Assembly (NCBI RefSeq): GCF_012910805.1
Contig: NZ_WTVK01000023.1
Location: 18,984-82,983, forward strand
Length of the DNA stretch: 64,000 nt
Source: Aromatoleum evansii
GTDB taxonomy: Bacteria > Pseudomonadota > Gammaproteobacteria > Burkholderiales > Rhodocyclaceae
Direction: 5' to 3'
Part shown: one piece after another, positions 16,483 through 25,690 of the stretch
How the letters are laid out: every line of letters begins with the position of its first letter
Numbering within the stretch: the first letter of the stretch is position 1
The notes under the pieces: model-generated
The model's database searches: none
Told to the model about the DNA's origin: nothing
Seen by the model: only the letters and a program-made list of their open reading frames with translations
Translations under genes and position numbers: made by a program

Positions 16483-18261
16483 ATGTGTGGAATTGCCGGA
16501 GAAATCCGCTTCGACCAAACGGAAGCGGATGCTTCCGCCGTGGGCCGAATGGCCGACACCCTGCGCCCGCGTGGTCCCGATGCCGGCGGCGCGTTTCAGC
16601 AGGGCCGCATCGCGCTGGCCCACCGCCGCCTCAAGATCATCGACCTCAGCGAACGTGCCCAGCAACCGATGGTGGCTGCCGATCTCGGGCTCACGCTGGT
16701 GTTCAACGGCTGCATCTACAACTACCGCGAACTGCGCGCCGAACTCGAACAGGAAGGCGAGCGCTTCTTCTCCGACGGCGACACCGAGGTGCTGCTGCGC
16801 TCCTATCGGCGCTGGGGTCTCGGCTGCGTCGCGCGCCTGCACGGCATGTTCGCCTTCGCCATCTGGGAGCGCGACAGCGGCCGCGTCGTCATGGCGCGCG
16901 ATCGCTTCGGCATCAAGCCGCTATACCTGTCCGAATCGGCCGACGGCAAGCGTCTACGTTTCGCCTCGACCTTGCCGGCAATTCTCGCTGCAGGCGACGT
17001 TGACACCCGCATCGACCCCGTCGCACTGGAACACTATCTGATGTGGCACGCCGTGGTGCCGCCCCCACACACCATGCTGCGCGGCGTGCGCAAGTTGCCA
17101 CCGGCGACCATCGCGGTGTTCGAGGCGGACGGGCGCCGCAATGACATGTGTTACTGGAATCCGCCCTTCGCGACCGATAGCGCACTCGTCGACACGCCCT
17201 ACAAGGAGCGCGAGCGCATGCTGCAACTCGCGCTGGAAAAGGCCGTCGAGCGCCGCATGGTGGCGGATGTGCCCGTCGGCGTGCTGCTTTCGGGGGGTGT
17301 CGACTCCAGCCTCATCGTCGCAATGCTGGCCCGCGCCGGCCAGAAGGACCTCAACACCTTCTCCATCGGCTTTGAAGCAGCCAACGGCGAACACGGTGAC
17401 GAGTTCAAGTACTCCGACCTCGTTGCGAAGGAATTCGGCACCCGGCACCACAAGATCCGCGTCGACGGCACGACGCTGCTCGCCAACCTGCCGGACGCCA
17501 TCCACGCGATGTCCGAGCCGATGGTGAGCTACGACAACATCGGCTTCTACCTCCTGTCGAAGGAAGTCTCGAAGCACGTCAAGGTGGTGCAGAGCGGCCA
17601 GGGGGCCGACGAGGTGCTCGCAGGCTACCACTGGTATCCGCCGCTGGCGCAAAGCCGGGACGCGGTCGCCGACTACGCCCGGGTCTTCTTCGACCGCGAC
17701 GAGGACGAATACCTGCGCACCGTCGTCGAAGCCTATGCGAGCCCCGGTGCGAGCCGCAATTTCATCGCCCGCCACTTCGCACGGCCGGGTGCCGAAACCC
17801 CCCTGGACAAGGCCTTGCGCATCGATGCCACGGTGATGCTCGTCGACGACCCCGTCAAGCGCGTCGACAACATGACCATGGCCTGGGGTCTGGAGGCGCG
17901 CGTGCCGTTCCTGGATCACGAATTCGTCGAGCTCGCCGCCCGCCTCCCCGCCGCAGACAAGCTCGCCGACGACGGCAAGGGCATCCTCAAGGCGATTGCA
18001 CGGCGCGTGCTCCCGCGCGACATCATCGACCGCCCCAAGGGTTACTTCCCCGTGCCGACCCTCAAATACCTCTCGGGCCCGACGCTGGAGTGGGTCAAGG
18101 AAGCGCTGCACGGCCCGGCCGCTCGCGAGCGCGGGCTTTTCCGCCCCGCCTACATCGACCAGCTGCTGGCCGCGCCCGACCGTCACATCACGCCGCTACG
18201 CGGCTCCAAGCTGTGGCAGGTCGCGCTGCTCGAACTGTGGCTGCAGGCGCATGGCATCTGA
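16483..18261 (+). CDS. N-acetylglutaminylglutamine amidotransferase (asparagine-synthetase family)
   Basis: The 592-residue protein starts MCGIAGEIRF, with Cys2 as the Ntn glutaminase nucleophile, so this ATG was chosen over an in-frame upstream one. It is preceded by AGAGGAGA. Residues about 1-200 form the class II glutaminase domain and about 230-590 the synthetase domain with the pyrophosphate loop LLSGGVDSSLI. The next two genes are the dedicated NAGGN ligase and the M42 peptidase. This copy is therefore expected to amidate N-acetylglutaminylglutamine to the amide osmolyte NAGGN rather than make asparagine. The family is certain; the substrate is assigned from context. Confidence 0.88.
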   Translation: MCGIAGEIRFDQTEADASAVGRMADTLRPRGPDAGGAFQQGRIALAHRRLKIIDLSERAQQPMVAADLGLTLVFNGCIYNYRELRAELEQEGERFFSDGDTEVLLRSYRRWGLGCVARLHGMFAFAIWERDSGRVVMARDRFGIKPLYLSESADGKRLRFASTLPAILAAGDVDTRIDPVALEHYLMWHAVVPPPHTMLRGVRKLPPATIAVFEADGRRNDMCYWNPPFATDSALVDTPYKERERMLQLALEKAVERRMVADVPVGVLLSGGVDSSLIVAMLARAGQKDLNTFSIGFEAANGEHGDEFKYSDLVAKEFGTRHHKIRVDGTTLLANLPDAIHAMSEPMVSYDNIGFYLLSKEVSKHVKVVQSGQGADEVLAGYHWYPPLAQSRDAVADYARVFFDRDEDEYLRTVVEAYASPGASRNFIARHFARPGAETPLDKALRIDATVMLVDDPVKRVDNMTMAWGLEARVPFLDHEFVELAARLPAADKLADDGKGILKAIARRVLPRDIIDRPKGYFPVPTLKYLSGPTLEWVKEALHGPAARERGLFRPAYIDQLLAAPDRHITPLRGSKLWQVALLELWLQAHGI

Positions 18262-18277
18262 GCAGAAAGGAGGCACG

Positions 18278-20047
18278 ATGAACGTCGCGAACGAACGCAA
18301 TCCGCTCGACCCCACCCACATGATGTCATTGCGCCACTGGGAGAGTCCCGCCGACCTGTCCATGCACGCCACGATGGAGAGCGAAGCCATCGTCGATTGC
18401 GGCTGGGGGCGCCTGATCTTCGGCCAGACCTTCGCCGACCCGCAGGCGCTGGCCGAAACGATCCGCCGCGAACAGCCGGGCCGGCGCGACATCGCGCTGT
18501 ACCTACGCGATCCGCAGGTGGTGGTGTCCTTCGCCCCGCAGGAACTCTTCATCGACCCGTCCTACACCTTCCGCCTCGCGCTGAACCCTTCGATCGAAGC
18601 ACCCGAGGCGGACGGCTGGACGATACGCGGCGCGCGCCCCGACGATGCTGCCACCATGCGGCGCATCTATCAGGCGCGCCGCATGGTGCCGCCGCCGCGC
18701 GCCTTCTTCGCCGGCCTACACGAACGCGACGAGATCGACCTGCTCATCGCCGAGGATGCCGATGGCGAGACCATTCTGGGCGTCGTCACCGGCATAGACC
18801 ACGTGCGCGCCTTTCACGACCCGGACGGCGGCGCGAGCCTGTGGGCACTGGCCGTCGACGTGCAGTGCAACCACCCCGGCATCGGCGAGGCGCTGGTGCG
18901 AGCACTGGCCACGCTGTACCGCAAACGCGGACGCAGCTTCCTCGACCTCTCGGTGCTGCACGACAACGCGCAGGCCATCGCGCTCTACGAGAAGCTGGGC
19001 TTCGTGCGTGTACCCGTCTACTGCGTGAAGAACAAGAACCCGATCAACGAGCCGCTTTTCCTCGGCCCGGACCCCGCCGAGGATCTCAACATCTACGCCG
19101 GAATCATCGTGCGCGAGGCGCGCCGGCGCGGCATCGGCGTCGAGGTGCTGGACGCCGAGCACGGCTTCTTCCGGCTCAATCTCGGCGGGCGCAGCATCAC
19201 CTGCCGCGAATCCCTGTCCGAACTGACCTCGGCGATCGCGATGAGCCGCTGCGACGACAAGCGCGTCACGCTGCGCATCCTGGCCGACGCAGGCGTCGCC
19301 GTGCCGGAACAGATCGCAGCCGACGAGGAGGATGCCGTCGCCGCCTTTCTTGCGCGCCACGGCCGCGTCGTCGTCAAGCCCGCCCGCGGCGAACAGGGCC
19401 AGGGGGTGCGCGTCGACCTCGCCACGCTTGCCGAGGTGCACTCCGCCATCGAAGCGGCGCGGAAATTCTGCGAGCACGTCATCGTCGAGCAGATGGTCGC
19501 CGGTGACGACCTGCGCATCATCGTCATCGACCACCAGGTCGTCGCCGCTGCCACCCGCCGCCCGGCCACCGTGGTCGGCGACGGTCGGCACACGCTGCAA
19601 CGGCTCATCGAGAAACAAAGCCGCCGCCGCCAGCTCGCCACCGCCGGCGAGAGCCGCATCCCGCTCGACGACGAAACGCGGCGCTGCCTGAAAGCGCAGG
19701 GCTACGCGCTGGACGACGTCCCCGAGGCCGGCCGCCACATCCAGGTGCGCAAGACCGCAAACCTGCACACCGGCGGCACGATCCACGACGTCACCGCGGC
19801 ACTGCACCCCGCACTCAAGGAGGCCGCCGAACGCGCGTCCCGCGCGCTGGAGATCCCCCTCGTCGGCTTCGACTTCATGGTCACCGCGCCGGACCGGCCC
19901 GAATACGTCGTGATCGAAGCCAACGAACGTCCCGGCCTCGCCAACCACGAGCCGCAGCCGACCGCCGAGCGCTTCATCGACCTCCTCTTCCCGCAAACCC
20001 GCAGCGCAACGCGCGAAGAACCGGAACGGAGAATGCATGCACCCTGA
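18278..20047 (+). CDS. N-acetylglutaminylglutamine synthetase (GNAT plus ATP-grasp)
   Basis: This 589-residue bifunctional protein is preceded by a strong AAAGGAGG site, which fixes the start. Residues about 110-250 are a GNAT acetyltransferase (LWALAVDVQCNHPGIGEALV, FLDLSVLHDNAQAIALYEKL). Residues about 300-575 are an ATP-grasp ligase (VVVKPARGEQGQGVRVDL, VIEANERPGLANHEP). This domain pair is specific to the enzyme that acetylates glutamine and joins a second glutamine in NAGGN synthesis. It sits 16 bp behind the amidotransferase, and its 3' end overlaps the M42 peptidase by 11 bp. Confidence 0.9.
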   Translation: MNVANERNPLDPTHMMSLRHWESPADLSMHATMESEAIVDCGWGRLIFGQTFADPQALAETIRREQPGRRDIALYLRDPQVVVSFAPQELFIDPSYTFRLALNPSIEAPEADGWTIRGARPDDAATMRRIYQARRMVPPPRAFFAGLHERDEIDLLIAEDADGETILGVVTGIDHVRAFHDPDGGASLWALAVDVQCNHPGIGEALVRALATLYRKRGRSFLDLSVLHDNAQAIALYEKLGFVRVPVYCVKNKNPINEPLFLGPDPAEDLNIYAGIIVREARRRGIGVEVLDAEHGFFRLNLGGRSITCRESLSELTSAIAMSRCDDKRVTLRILADAGVAVPEQIAADEEDAVAAFLARHGRVVVKPARGEQGQGVRVDLATLAEVHSAIEAARKFCEHVIVEQMVAGDDLRIIVIDHQVVAAATRRPATVVGDGRHTLQRLIEKQSRRRQLATAGESRIPLDDETRRCLKAQGYALDDVPEAGRHIQVRKTANLHTGGTIHDVTAALHPALKEAAERASRALEIPLVGFDFMVTAPDRPEYVVIEANERPGLANHEPQPTAERFIDLLFPQTRSATREEPERRMHAP

Positions 20048-21185
20048 CCGCGACTACCTGCAAGAGGTTCTGGCCCGGCTTCTCAACACCCCCAGCCCCT
20101 CGGGCATGACCGATGCGGTCGTGCATGTGGCCTGCAGCGAGCTCGATGCACTGGGCATCCCCTACGAGCTCACCCGCCGCGGCGCGATCCGCGCGTGCCT
20201 CAAGGGCCGCCAGCGCACCCCGGCGCGCGCCGTGGTCGCCCACCTCGACACCCTCGGCGCGATGGTCAAGGGCTACAAGCCGAACGGCCGCCTGCAAGTC
20301 GTGCCCATCGGCTTCTGGTCCTCGCGTTTTGCCGAAGGCGCGCGCGTGACCATTTACTCGGACAATTGCGTCATCCACCGCGGCACCCTGCTGCCCGCCA
20401 AGGCCTCGGGACACACCTTCAACAAGGAGATCGACACCCAGCCGGTCAGCTGGGACAACCTCGAGCTTCGCGTCGACGCCCGCACCGCGAGCGAGGCCGA
20501 AACGCGCGCCCTCGGCATTCACGTCGGCGACACCATCTCAGTGCATTCGAATCCCGAGTTCGGCCCCGAAGGCTTCATCAACGCCCGCCACCTCGACGAC
20601 AAGGCCGGCGTGGCAGCCATCCTCGCCGCGCTGCGGGCGATCCGCGAGAGCGGCGTCAAGCTGCCCGTCGACTGCTTCCCGCTGTTCACCATCTCCGAGG
20701 AAATCGGCGTCGGCGCCTCGCACGTGCTGCACGGCGACGTCGCGGAGCTCATCTCCATCGACAACGGCACCGTCGCGCAGGGGCAATACACCAGCGAATA
20801 CGGCGTCACGATCTCGATGCAGGACTCCAGCGGCCCCTTCGACTGGCACCTCACGCGACGCCTGCTCGAACTATGCGCCAGCGAAGGCATCGAGCATTCG
20901 CGCGACGTCTTCCGCTTCTACCGCAGCGATGCAGCGGCCGCCATCGAGGCCGGCAACGACATCCGCACCGCGCTGGTGTGCTTCGGGCTGGACGCCTCGC
21001 ACGGCCACGAGCGGGTTCATATCGATTCACTCGACGCACTCGCGCGCCTGCTCATCGCCTACCTCACGAGCCCGCCACTGTTCCATCGGGACCGCAGCGC
21101 ACTCGGACCGCTGGACGATTTCCCACCGGCCGAGGTGCAGACGCCCGATCTCGACGACACTCAGCCGGAGCCTCCCCACCCATGA
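20037..21185 (+). CDS. M42-family metallopeptidase of the NAGGN system
   Basis: The 382-residue protein has the di-zinc aminopeptidase layout of family M42/M20: AHLDTLG near residue 70, ARHLDDKAGVAAI, ISEEIGVGAS with the catalytic Glu, and SHGHERVH late in the chain. It overlaps the synthetase by 11 bp and the MscS gene by four bases (ATGA). Operonic M42 peptidases are a standard part of NAGGN clusters, where a role in osmolyte turnover or processing is assumed. No signal peptide is seen, so it should act in the cytoplasm. Confidence 0.88.
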   Translation: MHPDRDYLQEVLARLLNTPSPSGMTDAVVHVACSELDALGIPYELTRRGAIRACLKGRQRTPARAVVAHLDTLGAMVKGYKPNGRLQVVPIGFWSSRFAEGARVTIYSDNCVIHRGTLLPAKASGHTFNKEIDTQPVSWDNLELRVDARTASEAETRALGIHVGDTISVHSNPEFGPEGFINARHLDDKAGVAAILAALRAIRESGVKLPVDCFPLFTISEEIGVGASHVLHGDVAELISIDNGTVAQGQYTSEYGVTISMQDSSGPFDWHLTRRLLELCASEGIEHSRDVFRFYRSDAAAAIEAGNDIRTALVCFGLDASHGHERVHIDSLDALARLLIAYLTSPPLFHRDRSALGPLDDFPPAEVQTPDLDDTQPEPPHP

Positions 21186-22303
21186 ATCTCGTCCGTCAAT
21201 TGCTGAACGATAACAGCCCTCAGGACTGGGCGATCGCATTGCTGGCGATCGCCACCTGCATGCTGATCCTGCACACTGTGCGCGGCGTGCTGCTGCGCCG
21301 CCTGCGCAAGCGCCTTGCCGCGAACGACAGCAACCTCGTCACCCTGCTGCTCGGAATCGTGTCGGCGACCCGCGTCCTGCTGGCCGCCGCTATCGCGTTG
21401 TACGTGGCGACCCAGCTGCTGACCCTGCCCGCCGCTTTCGATGTCGCCGTCGACCGTGGCTTCGTTGCCCTCTTGCTGCTGCAGGCGGGAATGTGGGCCA
21501 ATCGCGGGCTCGACTTCTGGCTGGGCTGGCGTTTCGCTGCCGATACGGCCACCGAAGAGGGCGCGCGCGCGACGACCCGTTCGCTGCTGTCCTTCATCGG
21601 TCGCATCGTGCTGTGGGCGCTGGTGCTGCTGATGATTCTCGACAACATGGGCCTCAACGTCACCGTCCTGGTCGCAAGCATGGGGATTGGCGGCGTGGCG
21701 ATCGCGCTGGCCGTGCAGAATATCCTTGGCGATCTGTTCGCCTCGCTATCGATCGCCATCGACAAGCCTTTCGTGATCGGCGATTTCATCATCGTGGACG
21801 ACCTGATGGGTACCGTCGAACACGTCGGCCTAAAGACCACCCGCATCCGCAGCCTGAGCGGCGAGCAAATCGTATTCTCCAACAACGACCTCCTCGGCAG
21901 CCGCATCCGCAACTACAAGCGCATGCAGGAACGACGTGTGGCGTTCATGCTCGGCCTCACCTACGACACGCCGCCCGACGAGTTGGAAGCGATCCCCGCC
22001 CTGATCCGCAACGCAATCGAGGATCAGGACGGACTGCGCTTTGACCGAGCCCACTTCAAGTGCTTCGGCCCCTCCTCACTCGACTTCGAGGTCGTGTATT
22101 ACGTCGAGCAGCCTGACATCCTGCGCTACATGGACGCGCAGCAGGCGATCAACCTCCGCCTCGTGCGAGAATTTTCCGCGCGCGGCCTCGAATTCGCCTT
22201 CCCGACCCAGACCCTCCATCTGAACGGCGACGTACGCCTTCGGCGCCCGGACGGCGACGATGCACTCGAAGCGCCTCAAGCGCGGCCCCGGAAAGTCGCC
22301 TGA
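21182..22303 (+). CDS. MscS-family mechanosensitive channel
   Basis: This 373-residue membrane protein is read from the ATG overlapping the M42 stop; the frame is open further upstream only as a shadow. Hydrophobic segments lie at about residues 15-37, 55-80, 90-110 and 135-160. The conserved pore helix follows (ASMGIGGVAIALAVQNIL), then the beta-domain hallmark KPFVIGDFIIVDDLMGTVE. An osmotic release channel in an osmolyte-synthesis operon makes sense: NAGGN accumulates under high salt and can be vented through MscS on down-shock. That functional link is inference. Confidence 0.9.
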   Translation: MNLVRQLLNDNSPQDWAIALLAIATCMLILHTVRGVLLRRLRKRLAANDSNLVTLLLGIVSATRVLLAAAIALYVATQLLTLPAAFDVAVDRGFVALLLLQAGMWANRGLDFWLGWRFAADTATEEGARATTRSLLSFIGRIVLWALVLLMILDNMGLNVTVLVASMGIGGVAIALAVQNILGDLFASLSIAIDKPFVIGDFIIVDDLMGTVEHVGLKTTRIRSLSGEQIVFSNNDLLGSRIRNYKRMQERRVAFMLGLTYDTPPDELEAIPALIRNAIEDQDGLRFDRAHFKCFGPSSLDFEVVYYVEQPDILRYMDAQQAINLRLVREFSARGLEFAFPTQTLHLNGDVRLRRPDGDDALEAPQARPRKVA

Positions 22304-22501
22304 GCCGAGCTCACCCTTTCCGTGCCATCCCGGATCCCGCAGATCACCGCCAAGGGTCCCCCGAGTGCCGTCACTCCTCAAGCAGGCCGCGAAACGCGTC
22401 CCTGCGCAGAGCTCGGTGAGCGGCAATCGCCCCCCGCCGGAACTCAGACGGCCCCTCACCACCCCGTCACATTTCGCGACGCGACCCGGCCCGGAACCGG
22501 C

Positions 22502-22900
22502 TCAGCCGCCGTCCGCGCCGGAATCTTCGGCGGGGTCGTAGGGCACGACGTTCTCCTGCTCCGCCGGATCGTTGCGTGCGACGACCGCCCTCGCCGGATC
22601 GGTGTCGCTGAGATTGCAGGCCTGATGCGGGACGTCCGGCGGGATGAACAGGAACTCCCCCGCGCCGCTCACGACCCGCTCGCGCAGGCCGGGCCCGAAC
22701 CGCGTCTCGACCCGCCCCTCGAGCACATAGATCGCGGTCTCGTAACCGCGATGCCGGTGCGGCGCTGCGACCCCGCCCGGCGGAATGACCACGATATGCA
22801 TGGACAGCCCGCGGCTGCCGGCCGTCTCGCCAGAGATCCCGACGAAATATGGCAGCCTCTGCCGCGTGAGGACTTCGCGGTCCGGGCGCAGCGCGACCAC
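22502..22900 (-). CDS. Single-domain cupin protein
   Basis: The 132-residue protein starts at a GTG; no ATG is available upstream before the in-frame stop. It is a classic small cupin: motif 1 in PHRHRGYETAIYVLEG with the metal-binding His residues and Glu, and motif 2 in GEFLFIPPDVPHQ. The enzyme or binding role is not predictable from sequence. It lies 169 bp downstream of the DUF2889 gene on the same strand. GC is typical of the window. Confidence 0.75.
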   Translation of the reverse strand: MVALRPDREVLTRQRLPYFVGISGETAGSRGLSMHIVVIPPGGVAAPHRHRGYETAIYVLEGRVETRFGPGLRERVVSGAGEFLFIPPDVPHQACNLSDTDPARAVVARNDPAEQENVVPYDPAEDSGADGG

Positions 22901-23069
22901 GGTCCCGGACGATTCTGGCGTTCGTGTCGGCAGCGGGCTCCTCTTGATCGGAGGCTCTGCGGCGGGTCCGCCGCAACTCGTTCAGCGTAGCCCGCCGATT
23001 CGGCACTGTCGAGGCAACTCACGGCGCGGTCATGCTCCCGTGCCGCCGGTCGCTCCCGCCGACACAGCC

Positions 23070-23630
23070 TCAATCGTCCGCGAGTTCCGGATATTCCTGC
23101 CGCAGCGCGTCGCCGTCGCGCTTCCACGCGAGGCACTCGCCGACAAAGGCCAACGCGCGCGAATCCGGCCAGCGCCGCGGATCCGGGTCGATCGCGACCT
23201 GCCGCGCCATGCGCTCGGGCCACGAGGCCTGGGTGTAGGTATTGCCGACCTGCGTGATGAGGTCGGTAAGATGCGCGCATCCCCGTTCGCTGCCGATGCG
23301 TTCGCGAATCTTCCGCCCGAAGCCCGGCCCGATCTGCAACCCGATCAGGCCGCGGTAGGCATCCACCGCTTCAGGGCACGCCGACCACGGCGTCACCTGC
23401 ATCGCGGCCCGTACGTCGAGGATCGTGAAATTGTCGTCGATCAGGAAATTGATGCCCATGTGGTGCATGAACTCGCCCGCGTGCACCGGCTTGCGGGAGC
23501 GGAACGGGACGTCCTCACCTTTTTCGTCCACCACCGTCGCCTCGATTTCCCACAGGCCGTCCTTGCGGCGATAGGCGTGGCACGTGATCTGGCGCGTATG
23601 CGTGAGCTCGCGCTCGCAGTCTCCAAGCAT
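23070..23630 (-). CDS. DUF2889 domain protein
   Basis: The 186-residue soluble protein is read from MLGDCERELTHTRQITCHAY. The DUF2889 pattern is visible: RQITCHAYRRKDGLWEIEA, then PVHAGEFMHHMGINFLID, and RGCAHLTDLITQVGNTYTQA. Several DUF2889 proteins are encoded near aromatic-degradation genes, but no function is established and none is suggested by the neighbours here. The frame is open upstream to 23795, but that extension has no family resemblance and overlaps another candidate small frame. Confidence 0.7.
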   Translation of the reverse strand: MLGDCERELTHTRQITCHAYRRKDGLWEIEATVVDEKGEDVPFRSRKPVHAGEFMHHMGINFLIDDNFTILDVRAAMQVTPWSACPEAVDAYRGLIGLQIGPGFGRKIRERIGSERGCAHLTDLITQVGNTYTQASWPERMARQVAIDPDPRRWPDSRALAFVGECLAWKRDGDALRQEYPELADD

Positions 23631-23792
23631 TCCTGCCCCCACTCGAATCGGTAATGATCGCCATCGAACGCGATGACGAATGGCTCCATGGTAACGCCTG
23701 TCTGGTCCGCGGATCGTCGGCGCGGCCACTCGGAGTTCGGGCAGAACTGCATGAGGATCTAGCGATCCGCAGGCATTTCGACAGCCGAAAAG

Positions 23793-23820
23793 CAAAAGGC
23801 CAGCCCCGGAGGACTGGCCT
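23793..23820 (-). terminator. Rho-independent terminator of tRNA-Thr
   Basis: The stem AGGCCAG/CTGGCCT (23797-23803 with 23814-23820) is followed on the minus strand by TTTTGC. It lies 15 bp past the 3' end of the tRNA. Confidence 0.7.
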
Positions 23821-23834
23821 GTTGCCTGAATCGA

Positions 23835-23910
<76 letters not shown>

Positions 23911-23921
23911 GAAGAGCCGGG

Positions 23922-23950
23922 AATATACCCCATGGTCCCGGATCGTACAA
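23922..23950 (-). promoter_or_regulatory. Promoter of tRNA-Thr
   Basis: On the minus strand TTGTAC (23945-23950) and TATATT (23922-23927) are separated by exactly 17 bp, and the -10 ends 11 bp before the tRNA 5' end. This is a good sigma-70-type match. Confidence 0.65.
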
Positions 23951-24014
23951 GTACCCCGAAACGCCAAACAACATGGGGTAAATACGGGGTCGACGACATG
24001 GGTATAACCAAAGA

Positions 24015-24041
24015 TATACTGCCGTAGTAACATTATGTTAC
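24015..24041 (+). promoter_or_regulatory. Candidate -10 box and operator palindrome before the chemoreceptor gene
   Basis: TATACT at 24015-24020 is a good -10 hexamer, with a weak -35 candidate (ACGACA, 23993-23998, 16-bp spacing). Six bases downstream lies a perfect 15-bp palindrome, GTAACATTATGTTAC (24027-24041), which would cover the transcription start region and end 25 bp before the ATG. This is the position expected of a repressor operator. Confidence 0.5.
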
Positions 24042-24066
24042 CAACCTCGGACCCGGATCGAGCGCA

Positions 24067-25683
24067 ATGGCGAAGACCCCGCAAATCGGCACCTGCCTGC
24101 TGTTTCCCGCAATCCTCGCTGTCGTGCTGAGTTCCGCAACGGCGGCGAGCCTGCACTTCATTCCGGCACTTGCGCCGTACGCTGCCGCCATTGTCCTGAT
24201 GCTCGGCCTCGTGTACGGCGGGGTCCTCATTGCCGCGCGGGCGCTGGCGCTGCGCCGGCTCGGAGGCGATCTGCCGCATGTCGTAGCGCTGCTGAACGGT
24301 TTGTCGGGCGGCCGGCTCGCCGAGGCCGCAAATGGCGGCGCATCCGCCGACAGCATCTCGGGACACGCGGCAACCGCTCAGCACACGCTGCGCGGCGTGA
24401 TCGACGACGTAGCGCGTGACGCGCAGGAACTGGCCGCCAACGTGCGGCGCATGTCCGGACAGACGACCGAGATGGCGCTCACACTGCAGATGCAGGCCAG
24501 CACGAACCATGAGGTCGCCACCGCGATCCACGAGATCGACCGCAACATCGCGCTCGTTTCCCAGCTTGCAGCCGACACCGAAGCCGACTCGCGCGACGTC
24601 GCCGAGTTGTCACTAAGCGGCGAGCAATTCGTCGGCCGCGCCTCCGAGAAGATGACCCGGATCGTGCAGTCCGTGACGACCTCGGCCGCTCAGATCGAAT
24701 CGCTGGTCGCGAGCGTGCGCGAGATCGGGGGCATTGCAAGGATCATCGCCGAGATTGCGGACCAGACCAACCTGCTCGCCCTCAACGCCGCCATCGAGGC
24801 CGCTCGAGCGGGCGAACAGGGCCGCGGCTTCGCCGTGGTTGCGGACGAGGTTCGCAAGCTCGCCGAGCGCACGGCGACCGCGACCGCCGAGATCACGCGC
24901 ATGATCGGCACCATCCAGTCCGACACGAGTGCCGCGGTGACCCAGATGGCCGAGATCTCCCCCGAGCTGCAAACCGGCGTCGAAGAAGCGCAGCACGCCG
25001 CGGACATGCTGCGTCGGATCAAGAACCAGTCGCACGACGCGCTGAAGAAGATCAGCGAACTCGCCGCCGCGACGGCCAAGGAAAGCTCGGAAGCAAAGGA
25101 GATCGTGCAGGGCGTCGCGAACATGATTGCAGCGGCGGAGAAGACCGAAGCGATCATCCGCGAGACCTCCGGCACCGCCGCCAAGCTCGAGACGCATTCG
25201 ACCAGCCTGCTGCGGCGGCTGGGCTTCTTCACGCACCTCGGCGGCGCGCTGGAGCCCGCGAAAAGCACCGGTCGCGCCGCGGTCGCACCGGTGATGACGT
25301 GGAACGGCGCACTGGCGACCGGCCACGCGGACATCGACGCGCAGCACCGCAAGTTGATCGAACTCGCCAACGCCGTGAACGCCGCGATGCAGCGGGGCGA
25401 TGAACGCAGCGCGATTGGCGCAGTTCTCGACGAACTGGTCCGCTATACCGCGTTCCACTTCGGCTTCGAGGAGGATCTGATGAAGAAGGCGAACTACCCC
25501 GACTTCTTCCGCCACCAGCAGCAGCACAAGAAGCTCGTCGAGGACGTGCTCGCGCACAAGGCCCGCTTCGACGCGGGGCATGCGCTGTCGTCCGAGCTGC
25601 TGAGCTTCCTGCGCGACTGGCTGGTCAACCACATCATGAAGACCGACAAGGCGCTCGCGCGCGAGCTCAGGCAGGCCGCCTGA
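24067..25683 (+). CDS. Methyl-accepting chemotaxis protein with C-terminal bacteriohemerythrin
   Basis: In this 538-residue protein two transmembrane segments (about residues 9-31 and 36-58) are separated by only a few residues, so there is no periplasmic sensor domain. Residues about 100-380 are the helical signalling domain, with the hairpin tip near residues 226-270 ([38 protein letters not shown]). From residue 410 a hemerythrin domain follows ([20 protein letters not shown]) with the complete H...H...HxxxE...HxxxxH...HxxxxD ligand set, able to hold a di-iron oxygen-binding centre. The receptor should therefore sense oxygen or redox in the cytoplasm and signal to CheA/CheW. No che genes are nearby. 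Confidence 0.92.
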   Translation: MAKTPQIGTCLLFPAILAVVLSSATAASLHFIPALAPYAAAIVLMLGLVYGGVLIAARALALRRLGGDLPHVVALLNGLSGGRLAEAANGGASADSISGHAATAQHTLRGVIDDVARDAQELAANVRRMSGQTTEMALTLQMQASTNHEVATAIHEIDRNIALVSQLAADTEADSRDVAELSLSGEQFVGRASEKMTRIVQSVTTSAAQIESLVASVREIGGIARIIAEIADQTNLLALNAAIEAARAGEQGRGFAVVADEVRKLAERTATATAEITRMIGTIQSDTSAAVTQMAEISPELQTGVEEAQHAADMLRRIKNQSHDALKKISELAAATAKESSEAKEIVQGVANMIAAAEKTEAIIRETSGTAAKLETHSTSLLRRLGFFTHLGGALEPAKSTGRAAVAPVMTWNGALATGHADIDAQHRKLIELANAVNAAMQRGDERSAIGAVLDELVRYTAFHFGFEEDLMKKANYPDFFRHQQQHKKLVEDVLAHKARFDAGHALSSELLSFLRDWLVNHIMKTDKALARELRQAA

Positions 25684-25690
25684 AGTCCGG

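Noticed and set aside
24003..24028. Flagellar sigma-28 promoter for the chemoreceptor
   Set aside because: GCCG is present at 24021, but the upstream TAAA element and the spacing do not fit. The TATACT hexamer gives a simpler sigma-70-type reading.
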